A stretch of DNA of 64,000 nt from Meandrina meandrites (GCA_963693305.1 OY855908.1:35175305-35239304), one strand, 5' to 3'; counted from the first letter of the stretch, positions 34,001 to 43,757 are shown. The notes: generated by a model not told the origin, from the letters alone. Numbers and translations: made by a program.

Positions 34001-35053
34001 GTCAATCATAGCAGATCGATGCTATGCCACGCCCACTCAGAATCAGAAGAATTCCTTAAAGTACGAGTTCATTAGAAAGGGGTATGTGAAGGATATTTTT
34101 TTGTCAGTGGAATTTAAACGAGTTCTAACAGAAGGCTTAGGTTAAGATAGTGAATTCTAAATTCCCTTTTCCTCGTGCGAAGCTTTAAAAACGAAGTGTT
34201 CAGTTAACAAAGGCAGAAATCATTTCATGTACGGCAACATGGTCGGTTTATTTTCAATTTCTGCTTAATTTCATGTATCTTGCTTTAAAACATTGCCTAA
34301 CATGATAAAAGGCGTTAGAGGTGTTAAAAGGCTGATTTAAAATTTAATTTAAACCTACCAGATGCCCGAATGACGTTACAGTGAAGTACCATTCAGCGCC
34401 ATCTGTCAGCGCACAGCGGTTTAGCGTGGAAGCATTCAAGTTCATTGCTGACCATCCATTTGTGTTCGTTCACTGTCACGTGATTGTATGCAACGCAACC
34501 GACCCAGACTCCCAGTGTACAAAGAAATGTCCTTCGAGTGGCCGAGGAAGACGTGCAGTCAGTGATCAAGTAACTGACGTGTACTCTTTGGCCCAGGGTC
34601 CTCTCCACCTGGCACGCGAGACGCGAGAGGAAAAGCGCGGGATAGTACTGGATAAAGCTGGTATGTATACAGCGTGTTGAGTTCCAAAATTATCTTATAA
34701 CAACAACAAAGAAGTGCCCAGCATTTTGGCATTGTTTTTGTTTTCATGTTTATGTCACTGTTCGCATGTAGTGCACTTTCATTTTAGTCCTTGAACAATT
34801 TCTCTATTCAATCATGCAGAGAATGGTTTGGAGTCTGTCATCAAATTTAGTTTTTTTAAACAACCAATTGTGTCGCACCTTACCATTTTTCTCATTTGCA
34901 ATCTCGATGTCTCTAGGTTCCAGTCCTACCTTGCTGATGGCTCTGTTCGTGATGTGCGTTGCTTCCTTGGTGGGAACAGTGGTGATGATCTTAAAGAAGT
35001 CACGTGACAAGCCTGCTGGGTATGCTGTGCTTGCTAGCGGTGACCAGGAGTGA
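18926..35053 (+). CDS. Gene C: concanavalin-like / sushi / EGF / ZP membrane protein
   Basis: Ten exons (18926-19007, 28478-28729, 30592-30726, 31023-31107, 31888-32168, 32784-32984, 33100-33225, 33496-34081, 34362-34660, 34917-35053) give 727 codons plus stop with all phases matching, including the single phase 2 junction (31107/31888). Order: signal peptide, Ser/Thr-rich linker, concanavalin-like module, one sushi, EGF_CA, ZP, basic site, transmembrane helix, tail. Intron 1 is 9.5 kb because of a LINE and nested DNA elements. Linking the signal exon to the rest across that intron is inference from phase, order and orientation. Predicted extracellular or cell surface; ligand unknown. Confidence 0.8.
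20680..21425. repeat. Long inverted duplication inside hAT-like copy 1
   Basis: Arms of about 320-340 bp mirror each other around 21040. Both contain CGGCATATATGCAAACGGC-like sequence, GCTATCTTGGC and TTCTCAAGATTATTTA in opposite orientation. Moderately diverged. Short reading frames here are mirror-image artefacts. Confidence 0.7.
21631..21921 (-). pseudogene. hAT-like element ORF, copy 1
   Basis: From ATG at about 21912 the frame encodes MASKVTSASEVNTGFLSSVS and continues with an acidic SHESEDDSSDSD patch. It is about 85 percent alike to the copy 2 protein at 44763, then diverges after GITQWSRQ by a small deletion. Function unknown; not a recognisable transposase core. Confidence 0.5.
22186..24632 (-). 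pseudogene. LINE ORF2, reverse transcriptase and C-terminal part
   Basis: Minus-strand fragments are 24632-24363, 24261-23866 and 23697-22186. Motifs include FLDFEKAFDSVEW, GVRQGCPLSG and, between fragments, QHADDTTALLAD (the catalytic Asp-Asp with His before it). The C-terminal part holds CPFCPSDSQTIQHLFISC, a zf-RVT-like zinc motif. There is an in-frame stop near 23866 and a frameshift near 24300. The family is L1/Tx1-like by motif order. Confidence 0.85.
24719..25958. mobile_element. MULE-like non-autonomous element, 1240 bp
   Basis: Perfect TIRs TAGCCTGCGTAGCTGGCGGG and its complement. The 9-bp target duplication CATCGTTAA lies at 24710-24718 and 25959-25967. A 9-bp duplication is typical of Mutator-like elements. 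No transposase frame is seen inside. It splits the LINE ORF2 between endonuclease and reverse transcriptase. Confidence 0.85.
25964..27120 (-). pseudogene. LINE ORF2, endonuclease part
   Basis: Fragments 27120-26872, 26839-26573 and 26560-25964. Motifs of an APE-type endonuclease: ISLNVRGLNGSRKR, FLQETYS, LGGDFNC, RLDYLF and SDHSAVTL. There is a frameshift near 26860. At 26573 ACG-TAG-GCG replaces an expected Trp codon, a nonsense mutation in an otherwise continuous frame. Confidence 0.85.
27446..28345 (-). CDS. LINE ORF1 protein, L1 ORF1-like
   Basis: An open frame of 299 codons. A coiled coil rich in Leu/Glu occupies about residues 60-140, followed by RRGNLKFFGV, an RRM-like start as in L1 ORF1 proteins, and a basic C-terminal domain ending near AKREKKEAYFKVEKLLIDG. 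A nucleic-acid chaperone role is expected for this family. It is intact although ORF2 is broken. A second ATG at about 28312 is an alternative start. Confidence 0.8.
   Translation of the reverse strand: MSWLLSLKSNKMNNAQSNYNDTKERGRKRTREGSSQTDEEDATEYHGCRQSCTMNARLSSIEEKLNMLLGVLPELENYKIRISQLEEENKSLQASLQNAQEEIDDLKTLTSSLESQQQNINITREGVEKDINELRRRHVKLECHSRRGNLKFFGVKERLNESNNDTETVLREFLRTKLKIPPGDEEQIHFDRVHRISTRKRDGQSSGPRPIIVKLSVYQDKNFIKSFIKNIPKGTNIGISDDFPKEVDEIRKNLYPILKAAKREKKEAYFKVEKLLIDGSLYRGPESTNFPIYGRLMDS
28478..28729 (+). CDS. Gene C exon 2: Ser/Thr-rich linker
   Basis: A strong polypyrimidine tract precedes AG 28476-28477; donor GTATGT at 28730. 252 nt, phase 1-1. The translation is mucin-like, e.g. 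VSSSLTVSSSSVSS and SISLTVSLSG, with many potential O-glycosylation sites and no cysteine. A second in-phase acceptor at 28494-28495 would drop six residues. Not present in B or D. Confidence 0.65.
28730..30591. other. Gene C intron 2, repeat debris
   Basis: Holds a tRNA-like box-B fragment (29340-29400), a CAACAACAACAA run at 30279 with a LINE- or SINE-tail look, and an 11-bp hairpin (TGGTCACCCAA, 30363-30373, paired with 30396-30406). No supported coding exon. Confidence 0.45.
29340..29400 (-). mobile_element. tRNA-derived SINE fragment (box B only)
   Basis: The minus strand reads GGCCATGGGTTCAATTCCCG, containing GGTTCAATTCC, a pol III box B. No intact cloverleaf or box A is recognisable, so it is a fragment, not a functional tRNA gene. 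Confidence 0.4.
30592..30726 (+). CDS. Gene C exon 3: start of concanavalin-like module
   Basis: 135 nt, phase 1-1, acceptor AG 30590-30591, donor GTAAGA 30727. Reads AAWKNLIGTWSDSGSSWTGS, then WHYGPARLWTTPLNTDEYG. Conserved family not recognised with certainty; by position it opens the beta-sandwich module. Confidence 0.65.
31023..31107 (+). CDS. Gene C exon 4: concanavalin-like module, middle
   Basis: 85 nt, entering in phase 1 and leaving in phase 2 through donor GTAAGT at 31108. Reads VITSRIQVLSGKGCGHIFKY. Without splicing a TAG would follow at once. The phase 2 end fits the phase 2 start of the next exon precisely, which is strong support. Confidence 0.7.
31888..32168 (+). CDS. Gene C exon 5: concanavalin-like module, C-terminal half
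   Basis: 281 nt, about 90 percent alike to gene A 300-580. Motifs [20 protein letters not shown] and [20 protein letters not shown]; ends GDNFQG with donor GTAATA at 32169. Confidence 0.85.
32451..32505. repeat. Poly-C / poly-A low-complexity run
   Basis: Seventeen C followed by C-rich and then A/G-rich sequence, inside gene C intron 5. Probably length-variable. Confidence 0.8.
32784..32984 (+). CDS. Gene C exon 6: sushi module
   Basis: 201 nt, phase 1-1, using acceptor AG 32782-32783. Reads VLISSCQALSVGSLVKTSPN and [19 protein letters not shown]. The closer AG at 32795-32796 gives the wrong phase. Only one sushi module is present in this gene. Confidence 0.85.
33100..33225 (+). CDS. Gene C exon 7: calcium-binding EGF module
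   Basis: 126 nt, phase 1-1. [19 protein letters not shown] (Glu where the others have Gly), CECPDPE, NRTC. Confidence 0.9.
33496..34081 (+). CDS. Gene C exon 8: ZP domain, first part
   Basis: 586 nt, donor GTATGT at 34082. The most diverged of the four ZP-N/ZP-C starts: LSTPLTGCDTTHRNT, VVAEDVITR, SDKGIGNFTLALNMF, VTSSDKQ. Confidence 0.9.
34362..34660 (+). CDS. Gene C exon 9: ZP-C end and juxtamembrane site
   Basis: 299 nt. [30 protein letters not shown], ending REEKRGIVLDKAG with donor GTATGT. Confidence 0.9.
34917..35053 (+). CDS. Gene C last exon: transmembrane helix and tail
   Basis: 137 nt. Helix [21 protein letters not shown], then [19 protein letters not shown] and TGA. Confidence 0.9.
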
Positions 35054-36560
35054 AAACAAGCTCACAAAAAATAAACCGGACTGGACATACTTTAAGGGTA
35101 CTGGAGCTTGAGATATACGCTTTATGTCAACACTAATATTTATAGTTGCTTTTAATATCCCTTTTTACAAGGAGGAGTAATTTCATCCACTAGACAACTT
35201 TTAATTACTTCTCGACGTAAGCCATCTCTGCAGCAATCGCTTCAGCTTGTCACGCAACGCGGCATACAGTTACCTTTTTTTGCAGAGTTTAGCGTGACAG
35301 CTTTCGAGAGCACCTGCAGAGAAATTCAGTATTCAGACTCAATGAACCCCTACCAGAAGCAAATTTAATTACTTTAAAGCGACCTGGCTTGTTTATAGTT
35401 AATTTTCCAAAGACATTCTAGCACAACAAGGATTCTTTGTTTCTATTTTGTAAGTTTCTTAAACATTTAAGCTGAAAAGGCTTTGTTCTATGACAATGAT
35501 TGTATATCTTAAGCTCAAGGTTATCCTGAATAAGAATATTCTGAGTGATCTTAATAACTGAACTTCTGTCTTTCGTTAGAACTTAAGTTTTTGAGGCCAC
35601 TCACAATCATTACATTATACCGGACATGTCAAAGCAAATTGATTTAATTAAGGGTGCTCTGCATTTTTTTTTCTGTATTTGGGAAGATGTGGGAAGAATA
35701 TCGCAAGTAGCTTTTAATCCCCGGTAGGAACGAAGAAAATGCTCAACGAAAGTGTTAAGGATCCAATAATGCAATGCTTGGCTATAAGAACGTCACAGTT
35801 TACGTCACTTGTTCAAGGTTGTCACTTTTTATTGTTGAAATGCTTGTCTCAGAGTTATTTTAGTTTGTCATCCTGGATCGTGACAGCGAGCAAAGTCTAA
35901 CATCTGTCTTATCCGACAGCTAAGTTAAAAGATGAACGGAATAATCTGTATAAATATCTTGCATGTGAATTGCTTTCATGCAAGCATGCGTTAAAGGAAG
36001 TGTTTGGGTGATCTTGTCGTCGTACTCGGGGATTCAGCTAGTATTCATTTTCTAGGGGTAACAAAGTAAATAAAAACATTTGTCGACAAAATAAATGGCG
36101 TTCAGCCATGTTGACATATTAGTGGATCCGTGTAGCAAAGAAATATTTTGTAGAAGATATTACATGGTGTCATTTTTAATGAAAAAAAGGAAAATGAGTT
36201 GGGAAGGATTTGGGAAACTGTGAATGACACAACATCCAAAACATCGCGCCTTTTTTTAGATCCAAATGCTAGTAAAGTTTTCGGCTTCGAACTAAGTGCC
36301 CAGAGTAACTAAAATACGTTTTACAACTGTTGGAACTTACATGAGGGCGGAATATGCCTTAAATGAAGCTAGCCTTTTTTCCAATGCGAGATGGAAACAA
36401 ACAAGACAGAAGAAAGTTTCGTGCTGACGGCTAATGAAGGCATTATTAGTTAAAACTGTAATAGTCAGGTGTGGTGTTGGAAGCTTGTGCTGGTTAAAAT
36501 GAGATCAATAAAATATTCAATTGCATTTAATGCAATGATAAATGGTTTTTGTGGTGATAA
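35054..36560 (+). other. Conserved 3' flank (probable 3' UTR) of gene C
   Basis: Same conserved non-coding block as after A, B and D, with proximal AATAAA at 35070 and distal AATAAA at 36507. No coding frame is supported. Confidence 0.6.
36507..36512 (+). terminator. Distal poly(A) signal of gene C
   Basis: AATAAA followed by the conserved ATTCAATTGCATTTAATGCA and a TTTTTGTGGTGATAA GU-rich stretch. Confidence 0.55.
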
Positions 36561-38170
36561 TTCGCTCACTCGTACTTTTCTGACCGATATTTGTTGCAGC
36601 ATTCTCTTAATCAGTTATCGTTATATCATTTTAAACACCTCTTTTGCAAAGATTCCTTGGGAACCCGGCTCAATCCGACAGAAAACGAACTCGATGAATG
36701 TGATTATGGTTTCATTTTATCAGTTTTGAATTTTTCATTAGTACAAGCATAAATAAAATGTAAAGAGGCGTCTCGAGACTTCCATGACTTGCATAATAAT
36801 AAACATCCCTGCCAGTTAAGCGAGGTCGGAATATAGTCTGGGTTTCTGGTCTGAAATAAGGAAGAGGAATCAACCCCAAGTTATTCAGTTTTAGTCTGAA
36901 TTAGGTTTCAAAAAACGTACCAGCTGTCCCCTCCCCCTACCCCCTCCAAGGTGCTGTAGTAGTACCCTGGGGTATCCCTCTGGATGATTAATATGACTAA
37001 GCGAAGGTCGACTCGTGGCAAGCCTTGTTTATACCGAGTGATTCACAATGTTTGAACCGAAGCTGTAACAATATGTTTATAGCAATTTTACCTCTAGCCT
37101 TCTGCATGCGTTTCACCCCGAAGGATCCCATGTTAGGCTTCGCTCTACCGCATTTCTTTTGAAGTTGAAAACAGGTGGCTTAGCGCCAAGTTTATGGAGT
37201 TTATGGAGCAAGGTCTTTTATTTTTTTTTTTCTTCGTCGATTTTTATCGATATGGGTTTAGCGATTGACCACGTAAAATCAACCATTTTCCCTCATTCAC
37301 GCGATCTACTAGCCTCGGGGGTCACAGTCTAGTAAACTGCCGACTGTGCTTAGAGATGAAACAAAACCTTCGCACTTTGCCCAGAAAGTATCAATTAAGA
37401 GAATATATAGACCCCAGCTAACGATCGTCAAGTCCCCAGGGGCCAGATTTGCCTATTCAAACATATTACTGAATTCAGCTTTTCTGCCTCCTTGTTAGCG
37501 GCGTTGCATTTATCCAGTTGTTGATGTCATGTCTCAGAAGCCGCCTTTCCATCAATCTATGCCCTCCTCTTACTCTTCTAATGGTATTGGTTTCACTCGT
37601 CTCCAAACTTATGTCTTGGAGCGCTCCGGACCATCGGGTCGCCCACTACCTCTCGGAACGAGTTAATTCATTGGTTCCCAAAACAATACATAACAGGCTA
37701 TAACAATGTCCCTATCCCTGAGTAACAATAGAGGTAGTGTTTACAGCGGGCGAATGAAAATAGAGGTTTCAGAAAGGTAGTGTCTTACTGGGACCATCTC
37801 GCTCGCTGTTAGGACTTTTTTGGTTTTATTTTGTTTCGTGCTTATAGTGGTCTGTTTGCTATCGATTGCTCCTTCTTTACCATCTTTTTTGGGATTTTTT
37901 GTATTTTAATCGTTTAATCTTTGTCTTGACTTTAATGATTTTATCGTTATTTCAAGAAAAGCAATAACAAACAAAAGTAAAAGGTCCAGTTAGAGGTTAT
38001 TTGCAAGATGTGACAAAATAATTAAAAATAAACACAGCAAACTCCTTGAACTTAAACGTTAATCATTCATGATCAAAACGCAGCTGACGGGGAAAGCAGC
38101 TAAGTGAAACTGTCATGATTGTAGACAGAAAAATAAGCAATTTACATCTCAGCTGCATGTTCGATCCTCA
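36561..38170. other. Intergenic, no gene recognised
   Basis: No coding signal, RNA gene or clear element. A C-rich patch lies near 36930-36960. Confidence 0.45.
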
Positions 38171-38194
38171 TTGATCTTGATCTTGATCTTGATC
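38171..38194. repeat. TTGATC microsatellite
   Basis: Four tandem TTGATC units. Confidence 0.8.
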
Positions 38195-38229
38195 CTCATA
38201 AATTTAATTTGGGCCTTAGAAATATTAAA

Positions 38230-38246
38230 TATTATTATTATTATTA

Positions 38247-38293
<47 letters not shown>
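38230..38293. repeat. ATT trinucleotide microsatellite
   Basis: About 21 ATT units with one ATC interruption. The Tyr-run reading frame across it is an artefact. Confidence 0.9.
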
Positions 38294-38477
38294 TACAAAT
38301 GGAGGGTGACACTAACAAATTCATGAAAAGCAATATTTGTGTTGATATGACAAACATTCATTATCACATGACACAGCTGGTGGGCCAAATCGTGTAAGCA
38401 AAAACTGTCTTAATTGCCGTGAGATCGAAATACGATAGAGCAATCTCGTAACTGTGGCTAGAAGTTTCTTCTTGGAA

Positions 38478-38620
38478 TGACGCGGTAACCTAATGATTAG
38501 TACGATGATAAACTGGTCGCTTGATACTACGGAAACTGGAAAATATCGCCGGCCCAATGGGCCACTAGGCTCGAACCCAGACTTTACTTCACTTACTAGA
38601 TTGGAATCGTGAATAATTTC
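38478..38620 (+). mobile_element. tRNA-derived SINE, internally deleted
   Basis: Head GACGCGGTAACCTAATGATTA is shared with 6679. It jumps to the tail GCTTGATACTACGGAAACTG, GCCGGCCCAATGGGCCACTA and GGCTCGAACCC. The head and tail fit one coral SINE family as I remember it, with the middle missing. Confidence 0.5.
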
Positions 38621-39726
38621 AAACGTTCCCAAAATAGTAATACCTGCCTGGTTTGTATAAGCTATAAGAGCTTTTTTGTTTCTGTAAAGCGTAACTCGAT
38701 CTCGTCTTCAGTCCAATTATAGTCCCCCTAATTAACCAAGAAGAAAATTATTTAAATTTAATATGCAGTATGCTTAACAATAACTTTCTTAAAAGAGCGG
38801 GAAAAGTTTCCTTTCGGGAAAAATGAAGCCATACTTTAGAAATGAGATTCCAGAGTAGAAAAGACGTGACAAAGCATGCAAGCCATTTGTTTTTGTTAAA
38901 AAATACAAAGGGTGTACGATCAGGATTATAAGCTCACTGTTTTACTAATGGTTCAATGCAATAATTTAGGTTTGATCTAGGTTTATAAACACAGACGGCA
39001 TGTTCTCGAAGTTGCCAAAATCTGCCCAAATTGTGACAACGTCGTTTCCAAACGACAAATCTCTTTATTATTCGTTTTTCCCAAATTGATCTGAGGTTTC
39101 ATTAAATTTTGTTTTACATTCTTAAAAATGATGAGACATGAAATGTGTTTAGAGTTCTTGCACAAAACTCCTTTAAAAGACAGTATTTAAAGTTGGATCT
39201 GAAGTGTTCAGTCGCAAGACTTAAAAAAAGAAAGAGTAAAGAATAATGAGACTTTATTCTACGACAAATCCATAGCTAAACAAATTGTTTAACTTTTGGC
39301 GGATTAAATAGAATGCTGTTTAATGAGAAGCTCAGTTCAGATTTACTGGGTATGGGTTCTTAATATTTTAAATAGAAGTCATGACAACACTTTTTTCTGT
39401 GCGCCAAGATATCAAAAAGAAATTTAACACTGATTGTCAACTTCGATATTGGTATGCAAAGCCTATACTACTGCTTGTTGTTAAGTGCTCTTTAAAGAAC
39501 AACAAGGTTGCAATTTGGTTGAGTTGTTTTCCCTATGACATATACTAAACTCTATACTTGTAATCTTCGCCTTCTTGCGAACGCTATCCAAACTTTTGAA
39601 ACTGAATCTCCAGTGCTTTGATTTCCTTCTAAGCACAGTTATCCTGTATGTATTCTAGGTGTTTATACTTTAGTATACAGGGATCAATATCCATGCATCT
39701 TTTAAACATTTCAGACTATCAACAAA

Positions 39727-39805
39727 ATGGACCTGAAAGTAGCTTGGAAGATTTTATGTTATCTTCTAATTGTTCTCACAGTGATATGCTCACAGACACA
39801 AGCAG
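39727..39805 (+). CDS. Orphan signal-peptide exon of a fifth ZP gene copy (E)
   Basis: MDLKVAWKILCYLLIVLTVI is a typical signal peptide, ending CSQTQAG with donor GTAGTA at 39806 in phase 1, as in genes B, C and D. An acceptor TTTTAAACATTTCAG ends at 39714, giving a 12-nt leader. No matching head or ZP exons follow; 1.1 kb downstream the sequence is already a gene 3' flank. It could still be spliced to distant exons such as 53276 or 56253, serving as an alternative first exon of gene D. Confidence 0.5.
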
Positions 39806-40457
39806 GTAGTACCATTTGTCAGTAGTTCTTTTCTAGTTAGGTTGTACAACAAAGGACCATCATTCGCTCTTGGTTTGTATTAGTCGTTCACAGAAGAAAA
39901 ATTTAAAGTTTGTTCCAGTTCAGTAGTAAGGTCAAAAGAATCAGACCAGTTTTACAAATCTGCCAAATCTGCCAGCCCGTTTTACAAATCTATATTTAGT
40001 AAACTGATGATAAAAAAACCGCGTAATTTTTTCAGAAAAAAAAGAACGAAAAGTTTGTTTTTTTAACAAGACATGTTTCGGTCTTTCAACGTGTGAAATT
40101 TATAAGCTGACATTTGAATTTAATCTGAACAGAGCTAATACAACCATAACAATTACACGTACTTAAAAAAAATTAGGAAAACCAACAATAATAGCGAGAT
40201 AATGCCAAGGGGCATAGCAGAAGCGACAACACACGATGTGTATCAAAAGCATAGAAACGAGCCAATCAGAGTTAAACTAACATGATAGTGGACCAATCTT
40301 TACGATCCATTTATTTCAGGGGTTTTTTTTTTAATCTTATTCATTAACATGTGTACATAATTGTAAATAACTAGTTTTTATAAATTTATCATGTTCTTAG
40401 TACTAAAGGAACTACGTCATGAGGATTTCAGAAATTTTTGGTCAAAATTTTTCCAAA

Positions 40458-40920
40458 ATTAGTTTCAGGCAACTTAACCCATGAAAACATTATTTTTGAG
40501 CATCTAAAAGAAGAAATAATTTAATTTGTGGATAAAAATCAAACTATAAATATTGATTTTTTTGAAGACGCTCTGAAAAAACTTGAAAAGTTTAGCCTTA
40601 GCTTTTCAAGTTGCAATCCATTTCCATGTATCCAAGCCATCCTCGGCCAAATACGCTTTTAGCAGTTTCAGTGCTCTGTAACTGAAAGAGATAAAAAAAA
40701 TGCATCCGAGTGCATTGTTGAGTTATATAAGCACGCGGAAAATTTAAAGAACACGAGGGAAGTGCACTTCTCGGCGGCGAGTGTTCTTAGAAACATGCAA
40801 TTTGGTCAGTTTGACGCGCAAAATAATTTAAATGCAATTCGACGTACCACACGTTTGGAAAGTTTTGAAATAACTGAGTTAGAAAAAACCATGGACTACA
40901 AAATTGGTTTCGGCCTATGA
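40458..40920 (+). pseudogene. Broken coding exon, unknown product
   Basis: One frame stays open for about 150 codons apart from two stops (TAA at 40522, TAG at 40660). Reads include NIDFFEDALKKLEKFSLSF, ASECIVELYKHAENLKNTRE and LESFEITELEKTMDYKIG. It starts after an AG at about 40457 and ends with TGA at 40918. The composition is protein-like (charged, amphipathic helices). I do not recognise the family. Confidence 0.4.
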
Positions 40921-40939
40921 CCCCACCTTAAAACTGTAG

Positions 40940-41810
40940 AAAAACTTAATGTTCATATTAAATGAAATCCAACAAGATTCAAATTTAGTTACTTAAAAAC
41001 GACGTACTTCTCTTTTGTAGATTTCTCGATGAGTTAAGCCGAGAAGGTTTTCATATGCATTTTTCTGCCTAATGGCGATAAGTGCATTTCTTAAATTGAA
41101 GTTTATCCTTTGAATGTAGATTCTGAGTCATTTTGATAACTTAATTTTCGCTTTTGCTGACACTTTAGTTTTTGAGATTACTCACAATCCTTACATTTTA
41201 CCCGATTGTCGAAACTATTTGATTTAATTAAGGGTGCGCCGCTTCTTTTCTGTATTTTGCCAAAGTGTATAAGTAATATCATAGCCAGCTCTTAATCCCC
41301 GATGGAAAACAAAAATGTTCAGCACGTGTTTCTAGAAGCCAATGATACATGGTTTGTATATGTTTAACATTAATAAGACCTGTATTATTATAGTTCAATT
41401 CGTCTTTCTGGAACCTGACAGAGAATAAAATTCGTTTATGAAACCTATGCCTTTTTTTGTCTGTACTGGATCAGAGATTTGCAATGGAAAGACGAAGGGG
41501 AGGGAATGGAATATCTGACATGTCTGAAATCCTGGAAATTGCTATAGGATTATTTTAGTGGCATCTTCCTGTCTACTTCCTGGAGTAGTAATAGTCTTTT
41601 TTTATTGAGTGACAGGGTAAATTAAACACAAATTTAGCACTGTAAATGGCATTCCACTTAGTCGACACATTTGTCGATTCATGTGGTAAATAGATTTACA
41701 CTTTGTAGCAGAAGAAAACTTTAACATGGATAGTACATGGCATAAAGTTTAGCTCTCAGATAAAAAAAAAAATGAAACCTTAAGCCTAATGCTTGTGCAA
41801 ATTATAGTGA
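40940..41810 (+). other. Decayed 3' flank of deleted gene copy E
   Basis: Aligned landmarks from the conserved 3' flank: TTAAATGAAATCCAAC, TTTTTGAGATTACTCACAAT, TTTGATTTAATTAAGGGTGC and CTTAATCCCCGATGG. More diverged than the other four copies. The ZP and anchor exons that should precede it are missing. Confidence 0.6.
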
Positions 41811-41824
41811 CTGTCTGTCAATAC

Positions 41825-42489
41825 TTAAGGACGTTCGCGCTAATTGTTTATGCGCATCCTTACTGCGCACGTAATTCCTGTCGCAACGCTACGCCACGTC
41901 ATGCATCGAGCGCGCGCGCTGAGGAAACTTTCCAACCACATATAGGGTGAGTAGCCGTTGCGATAACTTCGCTTGCAGTTTGCCAGCTTAAATGGTCGGT
42001 GACCCCTACTTTTTTCTTAACAGATCACTTTTGTTAACGATTATCTACGTTTTGTGAGAAAATGAAAAAAATCTATCGATTAAAAGGTTGATTTTTTTTG
42101 CCCCACGCACGTTCGAATTCCGCTTTTTGATCTTTTCGTTTTGCCGTACGACGGGTTCAAATGCCTCTTCCAGGGCTAAGTTTTGCATGAAAGATGGCAA
42201 CACTTAAAATTATTTACGCAACAGACGCACTTCTTCAAAATATCACCAAGATCGTTTGCCTCCGTTTTCTCATCATCAATAATTTAAACTACAAACCTAG
42301 AAAGCCGTGCGAAATTACGTGCGCCAATTTTTCAAAATCAGGGTAGTTTTCTACAGACTTTATCTCTGAAACGAAGTCGGTGACCCCCACATTTTTTTGT
42401 ATTTCTGACACAAGTAACTCATTATCCGTCCTCAGTAAAAATTTTAGAAAAATCTATCGACTAGAAAATTTTCGCGCGAACGTCCTTAA
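41825..42489. mobile_element. TTAA-flanked MITE, 665 bp
   Basis: TIRs TTAAGGACGTTCGCGC and GCGCGAACGTCCTTAA. TTAA at both ends suggests a piggyBac- or Kolobok-type target duplication, though a TA target cannot be excluded. Inside are two diverged direct repeats starting GTCGGTGACCCC. No coding frame. Confidence 0.75.
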
Positions 42490-42562
42490 GAACATGTCTT
42501 GATAAGTGTCTTGATAAGAAAGGGAAAAAGGTAGTTTATGGATTGAGCCAAAATATACAAAC

Positions 42563-42770
42563 GGAATAGGCACTTTGTACGATTCGGTAACATGGTACAA
42601 ATTTATCCATGCTGGGACGCATTTTACGCAGTGGGACACCCAAAACAAAGCACCTCGCTCGCACCAGTCAAGCTCGACTTTCTTTTCTTTTGGATGCCCC
42701 ACTGCGTAACGTGTGTCCCAGCATGGCTGATTTTGCACCGTGTGACCGAATCATGCAAAGGGCCTATTCG
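42563..42770. mobile_element. Fold-back MITE, 208 bp
   Basis: Arms of about 83 bp starting GGAATAGGCACTTTG and ending AAGGGCCTATTCG, both holding CCATGCTGGGAC in opposite orientation. Small frames across it are mirror artefacts. Confidence 0.8.
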
Positions 42771-43131
42771 AATGAAAAATGTAGCACCTCCATCATAACG
42801 TTTTCGTAACCGCGAAATTTTCAAAGAAAAATGTAGCGCAACTCGTTGACTATTTAAGCAGTAAATGTGTTTCCGTCGAGCAACTATTTAAACAATAGAG
42901 TGTTTCTGTTGAAAAACTAATGGCTGATAGTTGCCCAGGTCTTGCCCGGTTGCTCCGCGGACATTTGATGTTCTTAAACAAATATTAGCCCGAGAAACGA
43001 GGCTTCGAGGGCTAGTATTTCCAAGGGGCAACTATCAGACCGATAGTCCCGAGACTTTATTGTTCACTACTGAATTTTCTTCCGCGCTTTAGGATGAAAG
43101 ACTTGAAAGCCAAAATGTAACTAGCCTGCGT

Positions 43132-43252
43132 AGCTGGCGGGGGGATCTCAACTCGACTCATCGCCAATTCCCCGCGGCTTAGTGGCCAAGACAAAAGCTC
43201 GCGGCCGCTAAAAATGCACTCGCTCGCGAAATCCCGCCAGCTACGCAGGCTA
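43132..43252. mobile_element. MULE-like element, 121-bp internal-deletion form
   Basis: Same perfect 20-bp TIRs as 24719-25958 and its own 9-bp target duplication AAATGTAAC (43123-43131 and 43253-43261). Interior keeps GCGGCCGCTAAAAATGC from near the larger element's end. Confidence 0.85.
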
Positions 43253-43673
43253 AAATGTAACTAACGAAACAAATCCAGACAGTCAAGAAGCCCACTAAAT
43301 ACAGATCAACCAAATATTTATTCACGAGTGATTCTTTTGTCTTAAGGTCCGCTTGTTTACAAAACCAAATTCATGGACGAGAACGGGACGAAAACGGGTA
43401 TTTTCCTTGGACGGACACTACGGGCTAATAGTGTCTCTCTGCGGGTGAACACTATCGCGTCACGTGATCAATTTAAGTCGATCGGAATCAGAGACAATTT
43501 AGTGGTGAACTATATTCTCTTTTAGACTTTCTCAAAGTCGTTGGCTTTAGCTTCCCGTTTCCGGTTTGGCAGCAACTCGCATAAAGACCGGCGCGTTACA
43601 ACAAATGCCTTTATACAGGAGCCATAATGGAAGGAGACCGTAAGCGCGAGATCTGGCCTTGCCCCTATGATAT

Positions 43674-43724
43674 GTATATGTAATCGCATGGGCCCGAGGG
43701 CAATTAAGGATTAATTTCACGCGC

Positions 43725-43757
<33 letters not shown>

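Noticed and set aside
38209..38397. Tyr-rich 62-codon frame
   Set aside because: It is the translation of the ATT microsatellite.
42454..42824. Several small frames at the 208-bp fold-back
   Set aside because: Mirror-image frames of a palindromic MITE.
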